Positions 1 to 10,400 of a DNA stretch of 64,000 bases are shown in pieces. The notes under the pieces were generated by a model. It was given only the letters and a program-made list of their open reading frames with translations. It did not search any database and was not told the origin of the DNA. The stretch lies in contig WNKI01000002.1 of NCBI GenBank assembly GCA_015350385.1, forward strand, positions 7,720,739-7,784,738, in the 5' to 3' direction. The translations under genes were made by a program, and so were the position numbers. This DNA comes from Aculops lycopersici. Taxonomy: Eukaryota > Arthropoda > Arachnida > Trombidiformes > Eriophyidae. Position 1 is the stretch's first letter; each line of letters opens with the position of its first letter.

Positions 1-1261
1 AGAGAGAGAGAGGGAGTCTCTTCAATTTGATTTTCTGGCCACACACATCAAACAAGACCGCAAAAAGCGCGAAGAGCTTGGTCAATCCAACGCTAAGTTT
101 TTGTAAGCGGAAACGGAATCGATAAAACTTTGGATTCGCCTTTTGACAGTTGAAGAACGAATAGCCAATGTAATGTAAAACAGCCAACGTAAAACGTATG
201 AGGCAAGGCAACCAGGACAAGATCCAGTTTGCGTCAATATACTCTGAGATGGGGGCCACAATAACGAGCTGCCTGTAGAGTAGTTTACAGCTCGAGCCTC
301 TGCACGTTGTGCGTATCGCGCTACTCATTACATAAAAACACAGGGATCTCGTTCACGGTGTGAGCGAGCGAGCGTTTCAGTGCGGCGCAAATGGCGTATG
401 GTAGCGGGGAGTAGATACCATTGGTAAGTGTTCGAGATAAGAGAGTAAAAATGCATGCGAAGTTCCAAGCTACACCAAGGGAGAAGACTCGTCGTTGCTT
501 GGAGGTTGTTGTTGTTGTTGTCGACTCGATACAACAACGTCGATGGCGACGAGGTTGGTTGGTCGGTTGGTACGAGTTGTATTATTGTTTCTTCCATGTT
601 GTGAGTCTCTTTCTCTCGCAATCAGATTGTCGAACCGCATTATATACATGTATCATCACGACTACTATCATTATTATTATTGAAATTATTATGTTATGTT
701 TTTCCATCTCTATTATAAATTGGTGGTCTCAAAGAACCAACAATTAGTGATATGATTCCTTAAACTTTTGTTAGCAAAACTCGAAAGAATATTACTCTTG
801 CAAGAAAAATGCACATTTGACATTGAAATTTAGGAAACAAATCTGATATTCTGCCCGCAGAACTCAATTAGCATTATTATTAGAAGTGAGAAACTCAAAC
901 AGATTTAAAATCAATGAGATTAGACTAGAGTGATAAGCGACAGGAGGATAACGCGAACCGCCAACAATCACGAGGCCATTATGCAGATTGATGTTCTTGA
1001 CGCCAGAGTCGTCGAGAAGAACCAGACAAAGTTAAGTAGAAGATTGAAATTAGAACGTGAACCAAGGAGAACAAGGAGATTGTTGATTTCATCAACAACT
1101 ACAAATTTACAATAATAATAACAGCAACCAAAATATTTGCAACCCTATCATTACAACAGACGGAAGAATAGGAATCATAGTGTCAGGACTATTGTTTATC
1201 AAATTCGAATAATAGAAACAAATTAAGTTGTCTTTGTCTCGTGTATTCTAAAGTACAAGCT
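1..1261. other. Intergenic / 5' region upstream of RNF11
   Basis: No convincing coding region is visible. The stretch opens with a short (GA)n run and holds a GTT trinucleotide run near 505-525 and AT-rich sequence at 640-720. Small ORFs here lack recognisable domains and have repeat-driven composition. It probably carries the promoter and 5' leader of the downstream RNF11 gene, but I cannot place a transcription start. Confidence 0.6.
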
Positions 1262-1829
1262 ATGGGCAATTGGCTAAAGGGTAGAGTTTTGATAAACGAT
1301 GTATCCCTGATAGCTGACCACCCTAACCAGGGCAACCAAGTAGCTAGTCCATCGCCAAATTACCAGGTGAGTCCAACATTTCGGCTCAAATGCCATCTAT
1401 CTAAACCCTCAACCGCCTTGTCATTGCAACCAACTAACTCACTCAACTTCGAATCTACCTCGCAACTAGAACTCACAGGCAGATACTGTGCCATCGATGT
1501 CACATCAATCCCTGCCCATCTACTATCCAGCTCACTATTCTTCATCACTACTAGTTTCTCAATTGGCAGAAGAAGAGCAAATACAGTTAGCTAAGCGCAT
1601 TGGTCTCATTCAACATTTACCCACAGGAATTTATGATGATAGCGGATCAACAAAAACCTATCGAGAGTGTGTAATTTGTATGGTGGAATTCTCTAAAGGA
1701 GATTGTATTAGATTCTTGCCTTGTTTACACACCTATCACATGCATTGCATTGATGATTGGCTGATGAGATCTTTCATATGTCCATCTTGCATGGAACCAG
1801 TTGATGTAGCACTACTAAACACCTTGTGA
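1262..1829 (+). CDS. RNF11: RING finger protein 11, two exons
   Basis: E3 ubiquitin ligase adaptor of the RNF11 family, which in animals acts at endosomes and modulates NEDD4-type ligases. Model: exon 1 at 1262-1366, a 112-bp phase-0 intron at 1367-1478 (CAG/GTGAGT donor, ACTCACAG acceptor), exon 2 at 1479-1829, giving 151 residues against 154 in human. The C-terminal half holds a C3H2C3 RING (ECVIC, CLHTYHMHC, CPSC) after the family signature RIGLIQHLP. The start is chosen because it gives an N-terminal Met-Gly-Asn myristoylation signal. Unusual: position 4 is Trp where other family members have a Cys that can be acylated, and the PPxY site reads PSPNY. An AATAAA lies near 1889. The gene converges on CPSF3, whose stop is 88 bp away. 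Confidence 0.9.
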
Positions 1830-1916
1830 TGAAATGCAAAAAGTGAAGAAAAAGCACGACTCATGCTTGAGTAACAATCAACTAACACAAAATAAATACG
1901 AATTCTCAAAGTACTA

Positions 1917-3677
1917 TTATTCTAGCTGTTTATTCAACAGTGCAACAAGCATATCCACATACATGTCCTCTGCCGGCCCCGAATTCCAATCGAGATAAGC
2001 AACATGGTGCTCGGCATTGAGCGTTATATTAACCTTATCCTCAACCCTAAGACCATTCTTTTCTATGATCTCAAACTTGATGTCTTGGTCAACGAGAACT
2101 TGCATTAGATTCTCAAGTGGTTGTTTGAATGATAGAGCAAGAGTTTGACTGATTTTGGCAGTGGACAAATCTGTGTACTTTCTCACATCGCCCGCCGCCA
2201 TCAGATGGTAGTTGAAGTTCCTCTTAACTAGGACCCCGCTAAGTTTTTTGTCTTGACTTGGGGGCTCCATTGCTAAGTTACCTATAACCTTTGCAGTCTT
2301 TTCACCTTTGAAGTGAAATTCAATCTCTTGAGCATTTTTCGGATTGTAAATGGCGATCTTCTTATCTGAGTCTTTGTATTGATCGGTGAGACCTTGTTTC
2401 AACTTCAACATTTCATTAGCCTCTCCGTGGACCAATACTATTTGAGGCGGATGTAAAGCTCTAACAAATTCACTTATCTGTCTATAGTCCGCGTGAGCCG
2501 AGAATGAAATATACTCAACCTTACACTTCCTGTTTAGCTTTTGTCCATCCATCGATAGAATCTCATCTGGTTCTGACAGCACGTGCTTTGCAAGGGTGCC
2601 CTCGCAACAATAACCAGCGATGAGACAGGTGTTTTTTGGGTTCTCGCACCATTGCTCGAATAACTCTCTCGATAAACCAGATTGCATCATTCCAGGTGAC
2701 GCAAGCACGACACATGGACCACAATCGTCGAAGTTATCGATGGATTTGAGATCTAATATATGCTTGAACACGAAAGGATTTTTTACAGCGATTTGTCGCT
2801 TGATCTTGTCATTCATGGCGTTCACATGAGTTTGATACACTGACATACACTTTTCAGCCAAAGAAGATGCATAGTAGATAGGAATGTCTTGAAGTTCTGG
2901 GTGCATTTGCCAATATTCATCGAGTATAAGTAATAACTCCTGAGCTCGACCTAAGGCGAATACAGGTATAAGGCATCGACCACCTCGAGTTACTGTGTTG
3001 AAGATAGTATTGGTAAATCTGGCTTCTCTCTCGCCTCGTTTCTCATGCAAATGAGTTCCATAGGTCGCTTCTGTGATCAGAATATCTGGTCTAATCTTAG
3101 GAATCTCAGCTATCATCAAGTGTCGATCCTCTTCACGAGAATAGTCACCGGTGTAAAGTATTCTAATGCCAGCAATCTCAATCATGAACATTGCAGCTCC
3201 CAGTACATGCCCAGCGTGATAGCACCAGAATTTGATTCCTGCCACCTCTTTGATTTCGTGGAAATTTACTACCTCTATCTTGTCCATTGATGCCTTGAGA
3301 TCAGCTTCATTGTATAGCAAACTTTCCGTTGAATTGTTTGAAACTTTGATACAGTCCGCCAGTAACCATCTGTAGATAGCTTTGGTGGCATGTGTCATGA
3401 AACATCTACCTTTGAAGGTAGTCTTGGTGAGGAAATATGGTAGAGCTCCACAGTGGTCTAAGTGGAAATGCGATATAAGTACAAGATCGATTTCTGATGC
3501 ATCAATCAGATCAATAAAAGGTAATGCATCCATACCGTTCAAACCTGGATGAATTCCAACATCTAATAGAATTTTCTTGCCTTTGAATTCTACAAATACA
3601 CAACTCCTTCCTACCTCCTGACCAGCTCCAAGTGGCTTGACGATAAGCTGGTCACTTTCCATGTTGGTGTCGTCCAT
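1917..3677 (-). CDS. CPSF3: Cleavage and polyadenylation specificity factor 3 (CPSF73), short C-terminus
   Basis: Endonuclease that cuts pre-mRNA before polyadenylation and also cuts histone pre-mRNA; nuclear, in the CPSF core with CPSF100. The protein is 586 residues from one uninterrupted ORF. It has the metallo-beta-lactamase motif SHFHLDHCG, the later metal ligands in CYHAGHVLGA and LYTGDYSRE, the beta-CASP region, and SFSAHADY and LVHGE. The family is usually about 684 residues. This copy stops soon after DMYVDMLVALLNKQLE, so roughly the last 100 residues, which pair with CPSF100 in other animals, are missing. The promoter side faces NDUFV2 and has been separated from it by the retrotransposon insertion. 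Confidence 0.95.
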   Translation of the reverse strand: MDDTNMESDQLIVKPLGAGQEVGRSCVFVEFKGKKILLDVGIHPGLNGMDALPFIDLIDASEIDLVLISHFHLDHCGALPYFLTKTTFKGRCFMTHATKAIYRWLLADCIKVSNNSTESLLYNEADLKASMDKIEVVNFHEIKEVAGIKFWCYHAGHVLGAAMFMIEIAGIRILYTGDYSREEDRHLMIAEIPKIRPDILITEATYGTHLHEKRGEREARFTNTIFNTVTRGGRCLIPVFALGRAQELLLILDEYWQMHPELQDIPIYYASSLAEKCMSVYQTHVNAMNDKIKRQIAVKNPFVFKHILDLKSIDNFDDCGPCVVLASPGMMQSGLSRELFEQWCENPKNTCLIAGYCCEGTLAKHVLSEPDEILSMDGQKLNRKCKVEYISFSAHADYRQISEFVRALHPPQIVLVHGEANEMLKLKQGLTDQYKDSDKKIAIYNPKNAQEIEFHFKGEKTAKVIGNLAMEPPSQDKKLSGVLVKRNFNYHLMAAGDVRKYTDLSTAKISQTLALSFKQPLENLMQVLVDQDIKFEIIEKNGLRVEDKVNITLNAEHHVAYLDWNSGPAEDMYVDMLVALLNKQLE

Positions 3678-3819
3678 TTTGTCGAGGATTTGAGATGTGA
3701 TTTGGTTCTAATAAATATATCTAGATAACTTAGAATATAACAAGGAGAGAGGTTCCAAAACCTGGATACCTCACATGGTTGTTCTGTCGCAGAAAAACAC
3801 GCGTTTGCGAAGCACTTGC
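3678..3819. promoter_or_regulatory. CPSF3-proximal part of a divergent promoter, split by the copia insertion
   Basis: This is the 142 bp between the CPSF3 start codon and the copia LTR. With the 13.1 kb insertion removed it would join 16919-17055, giving a head-to-head spacer of about 280 bp between CPSF3 and NDUFV2. Positions 3815-3819 (CTTGC) are the left copy of the 5-bp target-site duplication. Divergent spacers of similar size recur in this window. That it is a shared promoter is inferred. Confidence 0.6.
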
Positions 3820-3976
3820 TGATGAACATTTAGTTGTGAATGCTACTCGTTTATTCGTGTGTTAGGTTTATATACAGAATGAGTTTTTAGTTGTAACGCG
3901 GACAGTACCGCCACGCCCCTCCGCTATACCCGCGGGTGCGCGTACCGAACAAGACAGGGGAGATTGTCTCTCAACA
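3820..3976 (-). repeat. Copia 3' LTR
   Basis: Left copy of the 157-bp LTR and the 3' one in element orientation. It appears identical to 16757-16913. The target duplication CTTGC lies just outside. It ends in CTCTCAACA on the plus strand, the complement of the TG-starting LTR end. Confidence 0.95.
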
Positions 3977-3990
3977 CCCCCTCTCAATCT
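3977..3990 (-). other. Copia polypurine tract
   Basis: On the minus strand this reads AGATTGAGAGGGGG and directly abuts the 3' LTR, which is the expected place and composition for the plus-strand primer of an LTR retrotransposon. Confidence 0.8.
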
Positions 3991-4001
3991 CGCCTGTCGG
4001 C

Positions 4002-5667
4002 TCAATTAGCCTCTCTCTTACACTCGTCGAGACAAACAATTCCGGCCATCTTCATCTGCTCATCCAGCAGCTCCTTACTCATCCTCTTTGTCAGGAAGTC
4101 GGCCCTCTGTAATTTGGATTCTACATGGCGAATCTCAAAATGTCCTTGCTTGTGCATCTCACGCACATAGTGATATTTGATCTCGATATGTTTTGAACGT
4201 CTCTTAACATCTACGTTCTTGATCAGCGCGATCGCTGACGCATTGTCAATGAACAACGTTGGTTTGTTGAACTCGACTCCAATTTCAGTTAGCAGCGTTG
4301 TCAGCCACATCAGTTCCTTCACTGTCTCTGCAGCGGCGATATATTCCGCTTCGGTCGTCGATTGAGCGACTGATCCTTGTTGTCGCGATAGGAACACAAC
4401 TGGCGCGCCACACAATAGGATGATGGCGCCAGTAGTTGACTTTCTACAGTCTTGATTGCCAGCCCAATCTGCATCACTATACGCTGCGATCTCAACTTTG
4501 CTGCCCGACCGATTGAATTGCAATCCAAAGTTTCTTGTCCCCGTCAGATACTTCATTGTCCTCTTAACCGCGTTCCAATGTATCTGCCCTGGTTGCTCGT
4601 TGAACTTCGAGAGCAACTTTGTCGTAAACAAGATGTCGGGTCTCGTTGACGTCGCCAAGTATAACAAACTACCAACGCCTGCTCTATAAGGAGCCTGAGT
4701 TGGCTCACTCTTCATCTCAAACAGAACTTTAGCGTCCACTAAGGGCGTCGGCTCTGGTAAACAATCACTCATATTGAAACGTGCTAACATGTCTTCAATA
4801 TATCGCTTGTTGCTCAGGTGGATCCCATTGCTTGTCCTCGTGATTCTCATTCCAAGAAAGAGATCACTCTGGATCACCTTGATATTGAACTTCTTGTTCA
4901 GTTTGCTGATGACTCCTAGGCACGATGCCTTGTCCTTTCCAATTAAGAGCCCGTCATCTACGTACACCGCCATGATGATCCCCTTGGTCTTGTTGAAGTA
5001 GAGACACGGATCAGCAAACGTTGCCTTGAACCCAAGCTCCTTCGCCGAATTGTCGAAAGTAGAATTCCAAATCTTGGGAGCCTGACGTAACCCATACAAT
5101 GCCTTCTTTAACTTGAGACATTCGCTGCCCTTGATAGAGCATCCCTCAGGAACTTCAATATACACATCGTCTTCTATCTTACCGTTAAGAAAGGCAGTAG
5201 AGACATCAAAGCGCTCAATGTGATAACTTCTAGCTGCTGCTAGTGCAATCATTACCCTAATGGTCTCTGCTCTCGCAACCGGGGCAAATGTTGCCAGGTG
5301 ATCACCTTGATCCCGTTGTTCAAATCCTCGCGCAACAAGCCGAGCTTTAAACTTCTCTACTCTACCAGCTGGGTCGCGCTTTACTGTAAACACCCACTTT
5401 GTGGAAATGACACCTCCATTGGCTGGTCTCTTTGCACCAACCCAAGTCCCGTTGGTTGCATGAGCCTTGAGCTCGCTAGTGATTGCCTCATACCAGTCCT
5501 TGTGATGCCTACTAGCTATCGCTTCTCTAAAAGAAGTTGGAACATCATCAACCTGTTGCTCGCACCTGAGGATAACACCCCCGTGTGGTCCCTTGGGTGG
5601 CGATCTCGGCAACTGCCTTCCTCTAAATGGGCTCGGCGACACACATCTGTCGTCTAGATTTGGGTAG
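4002..5667 (-). CDS. Copia pol, 3' half: reverse transcriptase and RNase H (cut off by gypsy)
   Basis: Downstream half of the copia gag-pol frame. It begins at the gypsy insertion point (5664-5667 is the duplicated GTAG) and encodes the copia-type reverse transcriptase with FKARLVARGF and the catalytic YVDD, then an RNase H with SDADWAGNQDCRKST and STTEAEY. No stop codons interrupt it up to 4002. The reading frame also runs open upstream into the gypsy LTR, so a longer apparent ORF starts inside the gypsy element; those extra codons are not copia. Gag, protease and integrase are at 14299-16671. Confidence 0.9.
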
Positions 5668-5804
5668 TGTGATGCCGCACAGCGCATCACGTGTGTTGCC
5701 GCTTGCCAGCGTGCGCGGCAGCGGCTATAAAAGTCGAGTGCAGAGAAAAATAAAGCATCAATATTCCCCTTACGAGTGATTGAGTTTATCTTTAATTCAT
5801 CACA
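5668..5804 (+). repeat. Gypsy 5' LTR with TATA box and polyadenylation signal
   Basis: 137 bp, TG...CA, apparently identical to 14162-14298. It contains TATAAAAG at 5726-5733 and AATAAA at 5749-5754, closely spaced, so R and U5 must be short. A palindrome-like GCCGC...GCGGC region lies at 5697-5725, just before the TATA box. Confidence 0.95.
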
Positions 5805-5808
5805 AAAT

Positions 5809-5826
5809 TGGTAGCAGGGGAAGGTT
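5809..5826 (+). other. Gypsy primer binding site, probably initiator tRNA-Met
   Basis: Four bases after the LTR the sequence reads TGGTAGCAGGGGAAGGTT. It resembles the complement of the 3' end of arthropod initiator tRNA-Met, which starts TGGTAGCAG and continues close to AAGGTT. The tRNA comparison is from general knowledge and should be checked against this species' tRNA. Confidence 0.65.
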
Positions 5827-6269
5827 GCTCCCCTCACCATCATATCGAATAGTCTACTCAAATATACATCAAGTACACTCCCGAATACCCCAGCTCTTCT
5901 GTAGTTCTACTAATCAAGAAATTTGTCGATAAAAAGTGAAACTCGCCGAGTAATTCATTTTCTCCTACTCTCAAAATTTCGCCGAAATTATCGACAAATT
6001 ATAATAAAAACTACTCAAGAAGCAGCCTCTCTCCGTCGGAAGGGTGAATCTTATATCAAACAACAATCTAAACGATAAATTATCACATACTGAGCCTAAA
6101 ATATCGAACCGCCGGTTCAATCTAACGCAGAAGAATAACCCTACTAATACGCCCACCACGCACGCCGTCGTTGGACAAACTTCAAGCAAACACGGTAATA
6201 GAGATTTTCGCTATTGAACCCGATAATTATTTCATTACGTAATAATAGTAACAGCCAGCGATACTCAAG
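5827..6269 (+). other. Gypsy leader between primer site and gag
   Basis: About 440 bp of AT-rich sequence with no substantial sense ORF. It presumably serves as the 5' untranslated leader and packaging region. No further signals can be named from sequence alone. Confidence 0.5.
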
Positions 6270-7469
6270 ATGGCTAGAGAATCTTGTACCAGTCAGGAAT
6301 CGCAATCCTTCATGGACATGACGAGAGGCTTCACGAAGGCAATTGAGAACATGTCAACGATGAATGTAGAGATACCGAGAGCTGAGAACTACAAAGACAT
6401 ATACAAGTTTCTCAGTGAATATGAGACCGAAACGGCAGTGTTGACCGATGATCAGAAGGTGAGACTGCTGGTTAAGGCATTCCCCTCAGGGACCCATAAA
6501 GTTTGGTATGATGCCGAAATCAAGCCAAACATAGAGATATATCTCAACAACTGGGGTAAGGTTAAACAAAAGATCATCGATCGTTACGCAATCGCTAACA
6601 CTAAAGATCGTTACTTTCGACGATTGCGAGATCTGAAGTTTAACACCGATGGAGATCACAGTTTGTACGATTACATCGAAGAATTCAATCATGTACTCGG
6701 CCACACGATTCAAAATATGAATGATGAAGCGAAGGTGAGGTACATTAAGAGTACACTACCAGAGGCGGTCATCCAAAAACTCGAAATGATATCAGGGTTT
6801 GAATCGGCGCTGACTGTAGTGGACTTGCAGAAGACGGCGCGTCGTTACGATACTCTCAATCTGGGTAAATGTAACGAACAAAGGAACCGAGATTCTCCAA
6901 AGACAGCGGAGATACTCAAGTCCATTGAGGTCCTTCTTACAGGCATAAAAGAAGAAGGGAAGTCGACACGAGAGTGTATCGCAGCTCTTAGAGACAGGCC
7001 GAGCCGAGCGAACTCTCCCTATTTTTCCGATAGGCAAGCTCGACAAACTTATCAAGGATATCAAGGTAACAATAGCAACCAATCGACTAACTATCATTCG
7101 ATTCGTCAGCGATCTATTAGCCCATATAATGGTCAACGAGACCTACGACCACAAAGCCCGGGGCGCAATTTTGTCGATAGAAACGGGAATAATCAGCAAC
7201 CGCGAAGTCCATATGGTAATGGCAACCATGCTACTTTCGATAACTCAAAAGGGCAGTCTAATTTCCATGAGAACGATGTAAACAAACAAAACATCATGCC
7301 GCGAGCAGGTGAGAGCAACCAGGTAAGAGATGGAGGCTGTCAAGCTTTTGACAGTGAGGAATACTGGCAACGCTATGGAAGACCAAAGAACCCTTGTCTT
7401 TGTGGACTCTACCACTGGAACCAGCATTGCGTGAAAGCAGGCAATCTGAAATTTACTCCTTTAAACTAA
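6270..7469 (+). CDS. Gypsy Gag
   Basis: 399-residue structural protein. The first 200 residues form a retrotransposon Gag-type capsid region. A basic, Gln/Asn/Arg-rich stretch follows (about 245-350), then a short zinc knuckle near the end, PCLCGLYHWNQHC, of the C-x-C-x3-H-x4-C kind. It ends at TAA 7467-7469, immediately after the frameshift heptamer at 7460-7466, so most ribosomes make Gag alone and a fraction continue into pol. Confidence 0.85.
   Translation: MARESCTSQESQSFMDMTRGFTKAIENMSTMNVEIPRAENYKDIYKFLSEYETETAVLTDDQKVRLLVKAFPSGTHKVWYDAEIKPNIEIYLNNWGKVKQKIIDRYAIANTKDRYFRRLRDLKFNTDGDHSLYDYIEEFNHVLGHTIQNMNDEAKVRYIKSTLPEAVIQKLEMISGFESALTVVDLQKTARRYDTLNLGKCNEQRNRDSPKTAEILKSIEVLLTGIKEEGKSTRECIAALRDRPSRANSPYFSDRQARQTYQGYQGNNSNQSTNYHSIRQRSISPYNGQRDLRPQSPGRNFVDRNGNNQQPRSPYGNGNHATFDNSKGQSNFHENDVNKQNIMPRAGESNQVRDGGCQAFDSEEYWQRYGRPKNPCLCGLYHWNQHCVKAGNLKFTPLN
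7460..7466 (+). promoter_or_regulatory. Programmed -1 ribosomal frameshift site (gag/pol)
   Basis: Heptamer TTTAAAC, in gag phase T TTA AAC, fits the X XXY YYZ rule and is followed directly by the gag stop TAA. The pol frame is -1 relative to gag and is open through this point, so slippage here produces Gag-Pol. I did not identify a clear downstream pseudoknot by eye. Confidence 0.8.
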
Positions 7470-10400
7470 TATCGGCACCTGTGTCTAGAAAAATGGAAAT
7501 CGTCAATCTATTAAAAAACGAACAAAGTTATCTGCTATCTGCGATGTTTAACATCAATGGGAATTCATATAGAGTGATGATTGATACAGGTGCCTCGATA
7601 TCCTGTCTTCCGGAACTGGGCAAAGTCTTACGCGATCCTCAAACAAAGTTAGAGAGTGCTAATATTCTTGTTCAAGTGGCAGACGGGAATACTGTCCATC
7701 TGAGAAAACGGGCTAGAGTAGTTTTGAAACCGGAAGGGTCGTCAGTTAGACCTAAAGAAGTATTGTTTTATATACAACCGAAGGAAAGGGATATATTTGG
7801 TTACGATGCTTTACTGGGCTTGAAACATCTCATGATGTTTGATATTAAAATCGAATTCCGAGACGAGAAGATACTAATGTCCCATGAAAATCACATAATT
7901 GGGCACGAATCATGCATCAGCAAAGGTGGCTATTTCACTCTAAAAGTAATCGACAACTTGAGCTCTTGCCACGGTGATAGCAATATTCAAAGGGTCATAA
8001 ATAAGTACAAAGGGGTGTTTGCTGATCTAGATGATAACCCAATTAAGGGCAAGCCCATGAAATTCGAAACTTTCCATCAAAGGCCAGTAGCAGCTAAGAC
8101 CAGGAATTATACAAGTCAAGAGGCTGTGTTGATGAAAGAACACATTCAAGGGCTACTTGAGAAGAGGATAATTGAACCGACTGAGTCAGGTTATTCGGCT
8201 CAATCCCGTATAATCCCGAAAGCAAACGGAACTCCTAGGCTGGTCATAAACTACATACCTTTAAATCTGGTGACGCGCAGAAACTCTTATACTCTGCCTA
8301 ATATCACAGACATAATTAACGTTTTAGCGGGGAAAAACTATCTATCTACAATGGATTGTACGTCCGGATTCTATCAGATAAATGTGGACTGGCGTGATCG
8401 CCATAAGACAGCATTTTCGACGTCCTGTGGCAATTTTCAATTCCGTCGTTGCCCTTTTGGAGCCAAGAACTCTGGCGCAGTGTTCCAAGCCAACATGGAT
8501 AGAATCTTTAGAGATGGACTGCTAACTAGATGCGTGGTATATGTTGATGATATACTCGTGTTTGGTAAGGATAGAAAAGAACACGATGATAATCTTGAAT
8601 GGGTATTGAATAAGTGTGACGAGTTCAACGTCAAGTTAAAGCTTGACAAATGCGTATTTGCTCAAAAGGAAGTCAAATATCTTGGCTACCTGGTGAGTGG
8701 AGCAGAGATCAAACCCATACCCTCGAAGGTGGATAAAATAAGAGGCATACGACCTCCTCAGAACAAGCGTGATCTTCAGAGTTTACTGGGGAAGTTGAAT
8801 TTCTATTCACGTTTCATAAAGAACTATTCGAAGCTACTGGAACCAATAAGGTCTTTATTGTCAAAAGATCGTGACTTTCAGTGGTCAGATAAGCAGCAAG
8901 AATCGTTGAACAGAATCGTCGCCCACTTATCTACCTGTGAGCCACAACAAATGCCAGCGTTGAACGAGCCTAAGACAATACATCTCCATATTGAGTCAGA
9001 CTCCATCGAGGTTATACTCCTCTCAGCTGAAGCAAGGATTGTAAGGCGTGCTAGCAGGTTGTTACTGACACCTGAAATCAACTATAGTTTCACGGAGAAG
9101 CAACTATTAGGATTAATATTAGCTTTGAAGAAGTTTCGCACGCTGTTAATGCCAGGCAAATTCAAGATATTAACACCTGACAAATGTCTCGAAAAGATAT
9201 ATAAATTGATGCATCGTCCGGAGAGAATCGATAATTTGATGTTAAGAATACCACCGGAGTTTGATGAACTAGAATTTGAAATGGACACCACGTTACCGGT
9301 GCCGCTAGCAAATCGGAAACCAGATCATTTATCACAAGAGATATTCTACGTTGATGGAGCATGCCGTAAGAATGGAAAGCCAGACTGTCAAGCGAGTTGG
9401 GCGGTGTGTTGCGAATATGAACCAGAGTTTGAGGCAACAGGAATTATCGAAGAGGAGCCATCCAACAACACGGCAGAGTTGACAGCCGCTATTAAAGCAT
9501 GTGAGATAGCTAAAGAGAAAGGATACAGTCAGATATCCATAGTGACTGATAGCGCGTATTGCCATTCGGCAGCTACAAAGTATATAGAGAGTTGGAAGAA
9601 CGACGGATGGAGGAATCATCGCAAGAAACCACTGGGTAATGAGAAGTTGTTTAGAGATTTGCTCGATGCTAAGGAAGGCTTACAAATAGAATGGATCCAC
9701 GTCAAGGGGCATTCGAATAGTATCGGGAATTGTCGAGCGGACATGCTAGCTCGAGCTTTATTAGAAAAGAAAACGGCGATACTTTGTGCTATAGGGAGAC
9801 CAGTAAAGAAATTACAACACGAGTGTGAGGAAATCAACTCAATACGCGATGAAATCATGGCGAATGAGCAAAGTAAATTCATAGAAAGAGAGGGAACAGT
9901 ATATTATGTGGATGATAAACTCCCAGAGAGTAATAGATTGCGTATCTATGTTCCAACATACTCAAGAGGTTCTCTTCTCAACATAGCACATGACGACTAC
10001 ATGACAGGTGGACATTCTGGGATAAGGAAAACGAGCTTGAAGCTCATAAGATTCTGGTGGCCGAAGATGAGGAGAGACATCGAGGAGTATATTAAAAGTT
10101 GTGAGCTCTGTCAGATGTTCAAAGGCCCAAAAGGTCTGCCACCAGGCTGCTTAAATAGCATACCAGTATCAAGAATATTTCAAAATCTACACGTTGATAT
10201 GGTTGGACCCCTAAAAACGACTGTAAGAGCAAACCAATATATTATAACAGCCACGGACGCGTTCTCTAAATGGGCGTTTGCATTCGCGTGTCAGAAAATC
10301 AAGACCTGTACTGTAATTAAATTCATCGAAGAATTTATCATTGCAGTCCACGGATCTCCTGATAATATTATAACGGATAGAGGGTCACAGTTTACCTCAG

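Noticed and set aside
5668..5861. Apparent N-terminal extension of the copia RT ORF
   Set aside because: These codons are gypsy LTR and leader read in reverse; they are an accident of the insertion.
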